From Mumia sp. Pv4-285 (GTDB taxonomy: Bacteria; Actinomycetota; Actinomycetes; Propionibacteriales; Nocardioidaceae): a stretch of DNA of 64,000 nucleotides. The stretch lies in NCBI RefSeq assembly GCF_041320275.1, contig NZ_CP162023.1, positions 434,001-498,000 on the forward strand, written 5' to 3'. A model generated the notes under the pieces. That model searched no databases and was not told the DNA's origin. It saw only the letters and a program-made list of their open reading frames with translations. Below, one piece after another: positions 16,370 to 25,180 of the stretch (its first letter is position 1; the number at the start of each line of letters is the position of its first letter). The position numbers and the translations under genes were made by a program.

Positions 16370-16407
16370 GCGCTTCGGTTGACGGACTCACTCCGTTTGC
16401 TGTAGTA
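16370..16407. promoter_or_regulatory. Shared operator-like element, copy B
   Basis: The second copy of the element at 6036-6073. It begins GCGCTTC and ends CTCCGTTTGCTGTAGTA. A possible rightward promoter overlaps it: TTGACG (16379-16384), 18 bp, TAGTAA (16403-16408). The -35 is not kept in copy A while the CTCCGTT and TGTAGTA parts are, so conservation is better explained by a regulator site than by core promoter alone. Confidence 0.6.
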
Positions 16408-16456
16408 ATCTCTATCACACTGTTAATTGAAGTGTCACGAGTGGAAGGCCAGCGGA

Positions 16457-17272
16457 GTGAGCCCAGAAACACCCCAGCAACCCGGTCGGGCTGCCGCGGC
16501 TCCCGACGGCGCGTTGCTGACGCTGCGCGACGTCACGATCGGGTTCGGAGGCGTGACCGCCCTCGATGCCGTCGGGTTCGACGTCCAGCCAGGGCAGATC
16601 CTCGGACTGATCGGTCCGAACGGCGCCGGCAAGACGACGCTCTTCAACTGCATCACCCGCATCTACCAGCCCGACTCCGGAGAGATCCGTTGGCAGGGCA
16701 AGGACCTGCTCCGCGTGCCGGCCCACCACCTGCCCCGTCGCGGGATCGCCCGGACGTTCCAGAACCTCGCGCTCTTCGGCGGCATGTCGGTCTTCGACAA
16801 CACGATGGCCGGAGGCACCTCGCAGGCCCGCATCGGTGCCACGAGCGGACTCGTCGGCTGGCCGCCCGCCCGCTCTCGGACCAAGAAGCTCCGCGCCCAG
16901 GCGTGGGAGCTGCTCGAGCGGCTCGATCTCGTCGAGCTCGCCGACGCGCCGGCGGCGGGGCTGCCGTTCGGCACGCTGAAGCGCGTCGAGCTCGCCCGCG
17001 CGCTGATGGCCGACCCCAAGCTGCTCCTCCTCGACGAGCCGGCAGGCGGCCTGACCCACAGCGAGGTCAAGGCGCTCGGTGAGCTCATCGTGTCGCTGCG
17101 CGACGACTTCGGCTTCGCCGCTCTCCTCGTCGAGCACCACATGGGCCTGGTCCTCGGCATCAGCGACCACGTCGTCGCCCTCGACTTCGGGCACAAGATC
17201 TTCGAAGGCAGCCCCGAGCAGGTCAAGCACGACCCCGCCGTCATCGCGGCCTACCTCGGGAGGGCGGCATGA
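16457..17272 (+). CDS. Branched-chain-type ABC importer ATPase (LivG-like)
   Basis: About 271 residues. Walker A is GPNGAGKTT, the Q loop lies in RTFQNLALF, the signature is a shortened LPFGTLKRVELARAL (as usual for LivG proteins) and Walker B is LLLLDEPAGG. It energises import across the membrane with the LivF-like partner. GTG 16457 is used; an in-frame TTG at 16427 would add ten residues with no family similarity. First of five importer genes, and its ATG/GTG-coupled neighbours suggest one transcript from the region at 16370-16456. Such importers carry amino acids but in catabolic clusters often carry aromatic or other carboxylates. Confidence 0.9.
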   Translation: MSPETPQQPGRAAAAPDGALLTLRDVTIGFGGVTALDAVGFDVQPGQILGLIGPNGAGKTTLFNCITRIYQPDSGEIRWQGKDLLRVPAHHLPRRGIARTFQNLALFGGMSVFDNTMAGGTSQARIGATSGLVGWPPARSRTKKLRAQAWELLERLDLVELADAPAAGLPFGTLKRVELARALMADPKLLLLDEPAGGLTHSEVKALGELIVSLRDDFGFAALLVEHHMGLVLGISDHVVALDFGHKIFEGSPEQVKHDPAVIAAYLGRAA

Positions 17273-17976
17273 GTCTCCTCAGCATCCGCGACCTCCGCGC
17301 CGGGTACGGCTCGGCCGACGTGCTCCACGGCATCTCGATGGACGTCGACCCCGGCCAGGTCGTCGTCGTCCTCGGCGCCAACGGAGCAGGCAAGACCACC
17401 ACGATGCGAGCCATCGCCGGCCTCGTCGCACGTCGCGGCACCATCGAGCTCGACGGCTCGCCTCTCGGCAAGCGCCCGGAGCAGGTCGTCGGCGCGGGCA
17501 TCAGCCTCGTGCCCCAGGGTCGCGGCACGCTCGGACAGCTCACGGTCATGGACAACCTGCGGGTCGGCGCCGCGCTGCGCAAGGACAAGGACGGCGTCGC
17601 GGCGGACATCGAGCGCTGGACCGAGGTGTTCCCGGTGCTCGGCCGTCGGTCGCAGCAGATCGCCGGGTCCCTCTCGGGAGGTGAGCAGCAGATGCTCGCC
17701 GTGGCGCGCGCGCTGATGAGCCGCCCCCGCCTCCTGCTCTGCGACGAGCCGAGCCTCGGTCTCGCCCCGATCGTCGTGCAGGAGCTCTTCGCGACGCTCG
17801 GACAGATCAACCAGACCGACGGCACGGCTCTCCTGATCGTGGAGCAGAACGCCGAGCTCGCGATGGACCTCGCCGACACCGTCTACCTGCTGGACGTCGG
17901 CACCATCGCCGCCACCGGCACCCCGTCCGAGTTCCGGTCCGACGACGCGGTACGCAGCGCGTACCTCGGCTACTAG
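17269..17976 (+). CDS. Branched-chain-type ABC importer ATPase (LivF-like)
   Basis: 235 residues, the usual LivF length. Walker A GANGAGKTT, Q-loop VPQGRG, signature SLSGGEQQMLAVARAL and Walker B LLLCDEPSLGL are intact. It pairs with the LivG-like ATPase. The ATG overlaps the LivG stop (ATGA) and the next gene starts 9 nt after its stop. Confidence 0.92.
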   Translation: MSLLSIRDLRAGYGSADVLHGISMDVDPGQVVVVLGANGAGKTTTMRAIAGLVARRGTIELDGSPLGKRPEQVVGAGISLVPQGRGTLGQLTVMDNLRVGAALRKDKDGVAADIERWTEVFPVLGRRSQQIAGSLSGGEQQMLAVARALMSRPRLLLCDEPSLGLAPIVVQELFATLGQINQTDGTALLIVEQNAELAMDLADTVYLLDVGTIAATGTPSEFRSDDAVRSAYLGY

Positions 17977-17985
17977 GAGTCCTCC

Positions 17986-18882
17986 GTGGAGCTCTTCCTC
18001 GAACGTCTCATCACCGGCCTCACGAACGGGTCGGTCTACGCGCTGCTCGCGCTCGCCCTCGTCGTGGTCTTCCGCGGCACCGGCACCCTCAACTTCGCCC
18101 AGGGCGAGCTCGCGCTCTTCACGACCTTCTTCGCGTGGTGGCTGACGACGGAGTCGATCCCCGTGTGGATCGCGATCATCGCCTCCTTGATCGCCGGTTT
18201 CGTGCTCGGCGCCCTGATCGAGCGGCTGCTGATCCGGCCGGTGCAACGGCGCAACGACATGGCGGTCCTCATCGTCGCCCTAGGGTTGTTCACCGGGTTG
18301 AACTCCTTAGCCGGGTTGATCTGGGGCAGCGAGACCAAGATCATGCCGAGCCCGTTCCCGAACGGGATCGACGACTACGTCTCGGTGGGTGGTGCGCGGC
18401 TCTACTTCGACGCTCTCGGAGTGGTCGGTGCGCTCGTGGCGCTCATGATCGTCCTGACGCTGCTGTTCCGCTACACCCGCGTCGGGCTGCACATGCGTGC
18501 GGTGGCCGACAACGGTGAGTCGGCCACGCTCGCCGGCGTGCGGACCAGCCGGATCCTCGCGATCGGGTGGGGCCTGTCAGGTGCGATCGGGGCGCTGGCC
18601 GGCGTGCTGGTCACGCCGCTCTCCCCGCAACAGCTCGGTCTCACGACGATGTTCCACGTCTTCATCGCAGCGTCCGCCGCGGCACTGTTCGGCGGGCTCG
18701 ACAGCCTGACCGGGGCGGTGGTCGGCGGCATCACGATCGGCGTCCTCGAGGCGATGCTGACCGGCTACGTCTCCTTCATCGGAGGCTCGCTCCAGCAGAC
18801 GTCGGCGCTGTTCATCATCGTCGCGATCCTCTTCCTGCGACCCAACGGCCTCTTCGGAACCAAGCGATTGGTGAGGGTATGA
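17986..18882 (+). CDS. Branched-chain-type ABC importer permease (LivH-like)
   Basis: 298 residues with about eight hydrophobic segments. The opening LITGLTNGSVYALLALALVVVF and the cytoplasmic GLHMRAVADNGESATLAGV loop (EAA-like coupling region) are typical of LivH permeases. GTG start with GGAG about 8 nt upstream. Forms the membrane channel together with the following LivM-like protein. Confidence 0.92.
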   Translation: MELFLERLITGLTNGSVYALLALALVVVFRGTGTLNFAQGELALFTTFFAWWLTTESIPVWIAIIASLIAGFVLGALIERLLIRPVQRRNDMAVLIVALGLFTGLNSLAGLIWGSETKIMPSPFPNGIDDYVSVGGARLYFDALGVVGALVALMIVLTLLFRYTRVGLHMRAVADNGESATLAGVRTSRILAIGWGLSGAIGALAGVLVTPLSPQQLGLTTMFHVFIAASAAALFGGLDSLTGAVVGGITIGVLEAMLTGYVSFIGGSLQQTSALFIIVAILFLRPNGLFGTKRLVRV

Positions 18883-20018
18883 CGACCATCGACGAGACCG
18901 CCGCACCATCGGCGGCGAAGCACGGCGCGACGCGAGGGGGCGGACCCAAGGGCCCACGCTTCCTCGTGGTCCAGGGGACGCTGCCCTACCGCGGGCTGCA
19001 GCTCGCCGCCGTCGTGCTGGTGGCGCTCCTCCTGCTGTGGGCGTCAGGGCTGCCCGCCTTCCGGATGGGCCAGATCACGAACGTCTTCATCATCGCGATC
19101 GCGATCGCGGGCCTGAACCTGGTGACCGGCTACACCGGCCTCCTGTCGATCGGCCACTCGGCGTTCTTCGGCCTCGGGGCGTACACGACCGGCATCCTGA
19201 TCGTGAAGTACGAGTTCGCGCCGCTGAGCACCATCCCGGTCGCGATCGGACTCTGCTTCGTCCTCGGCCTGCTCGTCGGGCTGCCGTCGTTGCGGATCCA
19301 CGGCCTCTACCTCGCCCTGGTCACGCTCGCCGTCGCGGTGTCGTTCCCGGAGATCGTCCGTCGTGCCGAGGACCTCACCGGTGGTGCCGCGGGCATGGTG
19401 GTCCGATCCCGCTTCCTGGCGCCGCCCGAGTGGACCGGACTCGTCCGGGCCGAGCGAGGCATCTGGATGTTCTGGCTCTCCGCAGGCGTCCTCGCCGTCG
19501 TCCTGCTGCTGTGCCGCAACCTCGTACGCAGCCGCTTCGGCATCGCGATGCGCTCCACGCGCGACAACGAGATCGCGGCGGCCGCCAACGGGATCAGCGT
19601 CGCGCGCACCAAGATCGTGGCGTTCGGGATCTCGGGTGCGATCACCGGGCTCGCAGGCTCGCTCTTCACGATGTACATGGGGGCGCTCTCGCCCGACGGC
19701 TCGTTCACGCTGATGAAGTCGATCGAGTTCATCACCGGACTCGTCCTCGGCGGTGTAGCCACCCAGATCGGGCCGCTCGTCGGCGCGTTCGCGGTGGTCT
19801 TCCTCCCCTACCTCACCGCCTCCTACACCGAGGGTCCGCTCGCCGGCGTCGTGTTCGGCGTCGTCCTCATCGTGATCGTCTTCCTCATGCCCGAGGGGAT
19901 CGTCGGTCGCGTCGGGATCCTCGCCCGCAAGGTCGTCCGCATCGTCCCTGCGGACCATCCCCGTCTCGGCCGCGCTCCCCGGGAAGGACCTCCCGAACCC
20001 GCGCACGCCGAGCGCTGA
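18879..20018 (+). CDS. Branched-chain-type ABC importer permease (LivM-like)
   Basis: 379 residues. A 45-residue polar N-terminal extension precedes about nine or ten membrane segments. Family marks are GLNLVTGYTGLLSIGHSAFFG, the coupling-loop stretch RSTRDNEIAAAANGI and GAITGLAGSLF. The last about 35 residues are polar and Pro-rich, probably cytoplasmic. The start overlaps the LivH stop by ATGA. Confidence 0.92.
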   Translation: MTTIDETAAPSAAKHGATRGGGPKGPRFLVVQGTLPYRGLQLAAVVLVALLLLWASGLPAFRMGQITNVFIIAIAIAGLNLVTGYTGLLSIGHSAFFGLGAYTTGILIVKYEFAPLSTIPVAIGLCFVLGLLVGLPSLRIHGLYLALVTLAVAVSFPEIVRRAEDLTGGAAGMVVRSRFLAPPEWTGLVRAERGIWMFWLSAGVLAVVLLLCRNLVRSRFGIAMRSTRDNEIAAAANGISVARTKIVAFGISGAITGLAGSLFTMYMGALSPDGSFTLMKSIEFITGLVLGGVATQIGPLVGAFAVVFLPYLTASYTEGPLAGVVFGVVLIVIVFLMPEGIVGRVGILARKVVRIVPADHPRLGRAPREGPPEPAHAER

Positions 20019-20075
20019 ACCACGGCAACACGTCAACCACCACCCTGATCCGACCTCACCGACAAAGGAACACCC

Positions 20076-21359
20076 ATGAACCGACTCCTGCGCGTGGCGG
20101 CTGCCGTGTCAGCCACCACGCTCGTACTCACCGCGTGCGGCTCGAACTCGGGAGCCTCCGACGACAGTGACTCCGGCGCGTCGGGCGTCATCACCGCCGA
20201 CGACTGCGCCGACCCTGACGCCGCCTCGGCCGAGATCACCGACACCCTCAAGGTCGGCTGGACAGCAGCCACGTCCGGCCCCCTCGCCGACGCCGTCGGC
20301 AACGTCATCGAGGGCATGGAGGCGCGCTTCGCCGTGGCGAACGAGGCCGGCGGCATCGACGGCGTCAAGCTCGAGGTCATCGTCAAGGACGACGCCTTCA
20401 ACCCCGAGCGGGCCAAGGCCAACGTCGGTGAGCTGATCCAGAAGGACAAGGTCGACGTCCTCGACACCTTCGGCTCCGGCCAGGTCGACGCGATCGCCGA
20501 CGACCAGAACGACGCCTGCGTCCCGCTGCTCTTCGCGCAGGCCAGCGTCCCGGCGTACCGCGACATCGAGAACTTCCCGTGGACCACGGAGTACCTCCCG
20601 TCGGCCGACGTCGAGATGGCCGTCGTCGTCGAGGGCCTGAAGAAGCAGTACCCGGACGGCGCCGACGTGGCGCTCGCGGTCAACCAGACCGAGTCGGGCC
20701 AGGGCATCGCGGACGGCTTCAAGAAGGCCGCCGAGGGCACGAACCTGAAGATCGTCGCCGAGGAGCCCCTCACGGATCCGAAGACGGCCGCCTCGACGCT
20801 GAAGGCGAGCAACGCCCAGGTCCTCGTCGACGCGGGTGTGACGACCGACTGCCTCGCGCTGACCCAGGCGATCGCGCGTGTCGGGTGGAAGCCCGAGACC
20901 GTGATCCAGCCGTCGAACTGTGCCGACGGTGCGACGCTCTACGAGCCCGCCGGTGAGGCTGCCGACGGCCAGCAGATCCTGCGCTGGCTGAAGGATCCCG
21001 CCAACGACGAGTTCAAGGACGACGAGGCCGTCAAGGAGTACCTCGAGCAGTCCGCGGCCAACGGCGCCGACTCGCCGACCAACAGCTACACGGTCAACGG
21101 CTGGGCGATCGCCGACCTGATGATCGACAACTTCACCCGCGCCGCGGAGTCGGAGGACGGGCTGTCGCGCCTCTCGATCATGGAGGCCGCACGCACGCAG
21201 GACTACCAGCCCCCGATGTTCATCGACGGGATCAAGTTCATGATGAGCCCGAGCCAGTCGTACGGGATCCTCGCGTTCAAGCCGTACACGTGGGACGCCG
21301 CCGGGACGACCTTCGTCCCCGCCGGTGAGGTCATCGACATCTCGTCCAGCTACGAGTGA
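20076..21359 (+). CDS. ABC importer substrate-binding lipoprotein (LivK-like)
   Basis: 427 residues. A signal peptide with lipobox LVLTAC (Cys about 19) anchors it outside the membrane. The mature part has the type I periplasmic-binding fold: LKVGWTAATSGPLADAVG near the start, then NEAGGIDGVKLEVIVKDDAF, a hinge, and the C-terminal TYSVNG-like segment SYTVNGWAIADLM. It is longer than amino-acid-binding LivK (about 370), as often seen when the ligand is not an amino acid. Ligand unknown. A 17-bp hairpin lies directly after the stop and could limit read-through into the ligase genes. Confidence 0.9.
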   Translation: MNRLLRVAAAVSATTLVLTACGSNSGASDDSDSGASGVITADDCADPDAASAEITDTLKVGWTAATSGPLADAVGNVIEGMEARFAVANEAGGIDGVKLEVIVKDDAFNPERAKANVGELIQKDKVDVLDTFGSGQVDAIADDQNDACVPLLFAQASVPAYRDIENFPWTTEYLPSADVEMAVVVEGLKKQYPDGADVALAVNQTESGQGIADGFKKAAEGTNLKIVAEEPLTDPKTAASTLKASNAQVLVDAGVTTDCLALTQAIARVGWKPETVIQPSNCADGATLYEPAGEAADGQQILRWLKDPANDEFKDDEAVKEYLEQSAANGADSPTNSYTVNGWAIADLMIDNFTRAAESEDGLSRLSIMEAARTQDYQPPMFIDGIKFMMSPSQSYGILAFKPYTWDAAGTTFVPAGEVIDISSSYE

Positions 21360-21363
21360 TCTA

Positions 21364-21404
21364 CCGTCGCGCGTCCCGGGCCATGGACCCGGGGCGCGCG
21401 ACGG
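21364..21404 (+). terminator. GC-rich 17-bp hairpin after the binding-protein gene
   Basis: CCGTCGCGCGTCCCGGG (21364-21380), a 7-nt loop, and its inverted copy (21388-21404) with one T-G pair. It starts 4 nt after the stop codon. No U-run follows, so it may stabilise the upstream message or attenuate rather than fully terminate. Confidence 0.55.
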
Positions 21405-21459
21405 CGTGCCCGGCCCGGGACAGGGCCACCATCGAACACAGGCAGGAGAGGCGGGGACC

Positions 21460-23205
21460 ATGACGGACGGACGTGGACTCCACCCGCGGGCGCGGGTCGA
21501 GGACTACACGAGCAAGGGCTGGTGGAGCGACGAGACGGCTGACCAGGTCTTCAGGGACCAGGTCGCCGCGCGCGGTGACGCGCTCGCGGTCGTCGACCCC
21601 GCCAACCGCGTTGCCCTGCTCGGGACCGAGCCCCGACGGCTCACGTGGAACGAGCTCGACGAGGAGGTGACCTTCCTGGCGGCCCGTCTGCTTGACCTGG
21701 GCCTGGAGCGGGGAGACGTCCTCGGTGTCCAGCTGCCCAACACCATCGAGCTCGTCGAGGTCTACCTCGCCGCATGGACGCTCGGCGTGATCGTCTCGCC
21801 GCTGCCGATGCAGTACCGCGAGCGCGAGGTCGTCGGGATGGCCAACCAGGCCGAGTTCGCCGGCTTCGTCACGACGTACGCGTTCGGTGACCGTCGCCCG
21901 GCCGACGACGCGGTCGCGGTCCGGGACAAGATCCCGTCGCTGCGATCCGTCGTCGGGCTGGGGCTGCCGGGCGAAGAGGCCGGTGACACCTCGGCCGAGG
22001 TCGTCCAGCTCGTCCCGGCCGCCGCCGGAGCGGATGACGCGGCGCGGGTCGCGGCGTACCGTGAGGCCGACCCGAACGATCCCAACGACTGCCTCACGAT
22101 CTGCTGGACCTCGGGCACCGAGAGCGAGCCGAAGGGCGTCCCGCGCTGCCACTACGACTGGCTCGCGATCTCGTGGGCCACGGTCGACGCGCCGCGGGTG
22201 ACCGCCGACGACGTCCTGCTCAACCCTTTCCCGATGGTCAACATGGCGGGCATCAACGGCATGTTCCTGCCGTGGCTGCGCACCGGCGGGGTGCTCGTCC
22301 AGCACCACCCGTTCGACCTCCCGACCTTCCTGGGGCAGATCGCGACGGAGCGTGCGACGTACACGGTGGCGCCGCCGGCCCTCCTTTGGATGCTGCTCCA
22401 CGACGAGGCGCTCCTCTCCAAGGTGGACCTCTCGAGCCTCACCCGGATCGGGTCCGGCTCGGTGCCGCTCCAGCCGGCGATGGTCCGCGGCTGGCAGGAC
22501 CGGGGCATCCCGGTGATCAACTTCTTCGGCTCGAACGAGGGCATCGGGCTGCTCTCGAGCTTCGAGGACTTTCCTGATCCCGACGAGCGGGCCCAGTACT
22601 TCCCCCGGTACGGCGCCCCTGACGTCCACTGGTCGTCGCGGGTGTCGGAGTGGATGCACGTCAAGCTCGTCGACGTGCTGACCGGTGAGGAGATCACCGA
22701 GCCTGGCCGCAGCGGAGAGCTGCACATCATCGGTCCGACGGTGTTCGCCGGCTACCTCCACGGCGACCGCCGCCCCACGCCCTTCGACGACGAGGGCTAC
22801 CTCAAGACCGGCGACCTGTTCGAGATCGCCGGCGACCGGGGCCAGTTCCTGCACTACCTCGACCGAGCGAAGGACCTCGTGATCCGCGGCGGGATGAACA
22901 TCGCGCCGGCCGAGCTCGAGGGTCTGATCGGAGCGCACCCCGCCGTCGCCGACGTCGCGGTGATCGGAGATCCAGACGAGGTCCTCGGTGAACGGGTCGC
23001 GGCCGTGGTGACCCTCAAGCCCGGGTCCACGCTCACTCTCGAGGAGCTCGTCGGCTTCCTCAAGGACCAGAAGATCGCCTCCTTCAAGCTGCCGGAGCGG
23101 CTCGAGGTGAGCGACGACCTCCCGCGCAACCCCGTCGGCAAGATCCTCAAGCGAGCGCTGCGACGGACCGAGCACGCCACCACGACGACAGGAGCAGGCG
23201 CATGA
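21460..23205 (+). CDS. Adenylate-forming CoA ligase 3 (variant phosphate loop)
   Basis: 581 residues, longer than ligases 1, 2 and 4. The phosphate loop reads CWTSGTESEPKG where TSGTTGxPKG is usual, and the A5 region reads NFFGSNEG instead of YGxTE. The hinge (LHYLDRAKDLVIRGGMNIAPAE) and catalytic Lys (PRNPVGKILK) are intact, so activity is likely. The changes suggest a distinct substrate class within the family. AGGAGAGG lies upstream of the ATG. Its stop overlaps the start of the epoxide-hydrolase-like gene. Confidence 0.88.
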   Translation: MTDGRGLHPRARVEDYTSKGWWSDETADQVFRDQVAARGDALAVVDPANRVALLGTEPRRLTWNELDEEVTFLAARLLDLGLERGDVLGVQLPNTIELVEVYLAAWTLGVIVSPLPMQYREREVVGMANQAEFAGFVTTYAFGDRRPADDAVAVRDKIPSLRSVVGLGLPGEEAGDTSAEVVQLVPAAAGADDAARVAAYREADPNDPNDCLTICWTSGTESEPKGVPRCHYDWLAISWATVDAPRVTADDVLLNPFPMVNMAGINGMFLPWLRTGGVLVQHHPFDLPTFLGQIATERATYTVAPPALLWMLLHDEALLSKVDLSSLTRIGSGSVPLQPAMVRGWQDRGIPVINFFGSNEGIGLLSSFEDFPDPDERAQYFPRYGAPDVHWSSRVSEWMHVKLVDVLTGEEITEPGRSGELHIIGPTVFAGYLHGDRRPTPFDDEGYLKTGDLFEIAGDRGQFLHYLDRAKDLVIRGGMNIAPAELEGLIGAHPAVADVAVIGDPDEVLGERVAAVVTLKPGSTLTLEELVGFLKDQKIASFKLPERLEVSDDLPRNPVGKILKRALRRTEHATTTTGAGA

Positions 23206-23627
23206 GCACAGCGGCGACGGACACGGCACCGATGACCGACGAGGCCAAGCTCGCCCTGGCCCGACGGATGTTCGACGCATGGGACGCACTGGACTGGGAC
23301 CTCGTCCTGGACCTGTTCGCCGACGACGGCGTGCTGCACAGCGTCATGCAGGAGCCGGTCGTCGGGCGCGAGGCGATCCGTGACCGGCTGGCGATCCTGG
23401 GGTCCAAGGCCGAGAGCATCACGCTGCGGATCAAGGCGCTCGGGGTGATCGACGGGCGGGTGTTCGTCGAGCGCGTCGACGACTTCTGGTTCGACGGGCA
23501 CCATGGCGAGGTCCCTGTCGTCGGCATCCTCCGCATGTCCGGAGACCGGGTGACGGAGTGGCTCGAGTACTACGACCGTCCGACGCTGCTGGCCGGCATG
23601 GGCATCTCCGAGGACTTCGGGCACTGA
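23202..23627 (+). CDS. Limonene-1,2-epoxide-hydrolase-like NTF2-fold protein
   Basis: 141 residues. Unlike a generic SnoaL protein, it keeps the limonene epoxide hydrolase active-site pattern: VERVD (R91 and D93) and EYYD (D125), with spacing close to the Arg99-Asp101-Asp132 triad of the Rhodococcus enzyme. It also has the loop VVGREAIRD. The Tyr and Asn that position the water in that enzyme appear to be His46 and Val48 here, so activity is not certain. If active, it would open an epoxide to a diol without metal or cofactor. Overlaps ligase 3 and ligase 4 at both ends (ATGA and TGATG). This supports a terpenoid-like or epoxide intermediate. Confidence 0.68.
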   Translation: MSTAATDTAPMTDEAKLALARRMFDAWDALDWDLVLDLFADDGVLHSVMQEPVVGREAIRDRLAILGSKAESITLRIKALGVIDGRVFVERVDDFWFDGHHGEVPVVGILRMSGDRVTEWLEYYDRPTLLAGMGISEDFGH

Positions 23628-25180
23628 TGCCGTCGGGCAGCTGGGCACGCACCGCCGTGTCCGCGATGGGTCGGGCCGCGCCGGAGGCCGTCGCCTTCCG
23701 CGGCCACGGCACGGTCCGGACCCACGCGGAGTCACGCCGGCGTGCGATCGCCTTCGCCCACGCGCTCGTGGCGCGCGGCATCGGACCCGGGGACCGCGTC
23801 GCGCTGGTCGTCGAGGACCGCGCCGACGCTGTCGAGGCGTACCTCGGGGTAGGCCTCGCGGGGGCCACCGCCGTCCAGGTCAACGACCGGCTCCAGGTCG
23901 CGGAGATCGACGAGGTCCTGGGCCTCGCCGGGGTCCGCGCGGTCGTCCACACGGCGGGCCACGCGAAGCGGCTCGAGGACCTGCTGCGCGGCGCCGGTAC
24001 GGACGTCGTCTCGGTCGGCACCCGCACGGCGGCCACCACACTGACGTACGAGGACGCGGTCGCAGCGTCCGCCTCCCTCGACCTTCCGCACCTGGCGTTC
24101 GACGCCGACGCGCCGGGGATCGTGGGCTTCACCAGCGGCACCACGGGTCGGCCGAAGGGTGTCGTGCACACCCATGCGAACCTCGACCGGATCGTGCGGC
24201 ACATGCCTGTCCACGACGGGATCCGGTGGGGGAGCCGGTGCGGCTTCACCGGCACTCTGGCGTTCGCGGCCGGCATCTGGGGAGTCGTGCTCCCGCACCT
24301 GTACGTCGGCGGCGAGGTCTCGTTCATGGCCGGGCTCGACCCCGAGGCGTGGGTCGAGAGGATGCTCACCGAGCGCACGACGTTCACCTACGCGCCCACC
24401 CCCCTCATGGGCGCGTTCGCCGACCGGGTGCGCGAGAGCCCCGGCGTCCTCGACCACCTCGACGTGGTGCTGCACTCCGGATCGCTCGCCCCGCGCGAGT
24501 CGGTGGAGGACCTCGTCGACGCGATCGGGCACCGCTATGTCGAGACGTACGGGATGACCGAGACGGGGGCGCCGGTGACCGCGACGGTCCCCGACGACTG
24601 GCGGGCGGGTTCGACGGCCGACGATCCGTACGCCTCCGCCGGGCGCCCGGTGACGATCGCCGAGATCCGGATCACCGACGCCGCCGGCACAGCGCTCCGG
24701 CCCGGCGAGGTCGGTGAGATCGAGGTGGCGAGCGAGACGCTGTTCGCGGGCTACCTCGACCAGCCCGACCTCACCGCCGAGGCCCTGCACGACGGCTGGT
24801 TGAAGACCGGTGACCTCGGCTCGCTCGACGCCTCCGGCCGCCTCTACGTCCGGGGCCGCGCCAAGGACATGATCGTCACCGGCGGGATGAACGTGTATCC
24901 CGCCGAGGTGGAGCGGGTCCTCGTGCAGGCCGTCGGCATCGCCGACGCGGCGGTCTTCGGTGTCGCGCACCCGCGGTGGGGCGAGACCGTGACGGCCGCG
25001 GTCGTCGCGGCGCCCGGGGTCGCCGTCGACCTCGACGGCCTCACGGCGTACGTGCGCGAGCGCCTCGCCGGATACAAGAAGCCGACCGCGATCCACGTGG
25101 TCGAGGCGTTGCCGCGCAACGCCAGCCTGAAGGTCCGCAAGGACGAGCTCCGCAGGAGGTTCGAGCATGCCGACGACTGA
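23627..25180 (+). CDS. Acyl-CoA synthetase (adenylate-forming ligase 4)
   Basis: 517 residues. Motifs: GFTSGTTGRPKG, TYGMTETG, TGDLGSLDASGRLYVRGR, TGGMNVYPAEVE and a C-terminal PRNASLKVRK, where the catalytic Lys is kept although the usual Gly before it is Leu. The GRAKD hinge is intact. Start ATG shares bases with the previous stop (TGATG). It overlaps the flavoprotein gene by 14 nt. One of four ligases; having several distinct ones suggests either several related acids or repeated activation after bond cleavage. Confidence 0.88.
   Translation: MPSGSWARTAVSAMGRAAPEAVAFRGHGTVRTHAESRRRAIAFAHALVARGIGPGDRVALVVEDRADAVEAYLGVGLAGATAVQVNDRLQVAEIDEVLGLAGVRAVVHTAGHAKRLEDLLRGAGTDVVSVGTRTAATTLTYEDAVAASASLDLPHLAFDADAPGIVGFTSGTTGRPKGVVHTHANLDRIVRHMPVHDGIRWGSRCGFTGTLAFAAGIWGVVLPHLYVGGEVSFMAGLDPEAWVERMLTERTTFTYAPTPLMGAFADRVRESPGVLDHLDVVLHSGSLAPRESVEDLVDAIGHRYVETYGMTETGAPVTATVPDDWRAGSTADDPYASAGRPVTIAEIRITDAAGTALRPGEVGEIEVASETLFAGYLDQPDLTAEALHDGWLKTGDLGSLDASGRLYVRGRAKDMIVTGGMNVYPAEVERVLVQAVGIADAAVFGVAHPRWGETVTAAVVAAPGVAVDLDGLTAYVRERLAGYKKPTAIHVVEALPRNASLKVRKDELRRRFEHADD

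Noticed and set aside
16427-16456. TTG start for the LivG-like ATPase
   Set aside because: It adds ten residues without family likeness and lies in the promoter region; GTG 16457 fits better.
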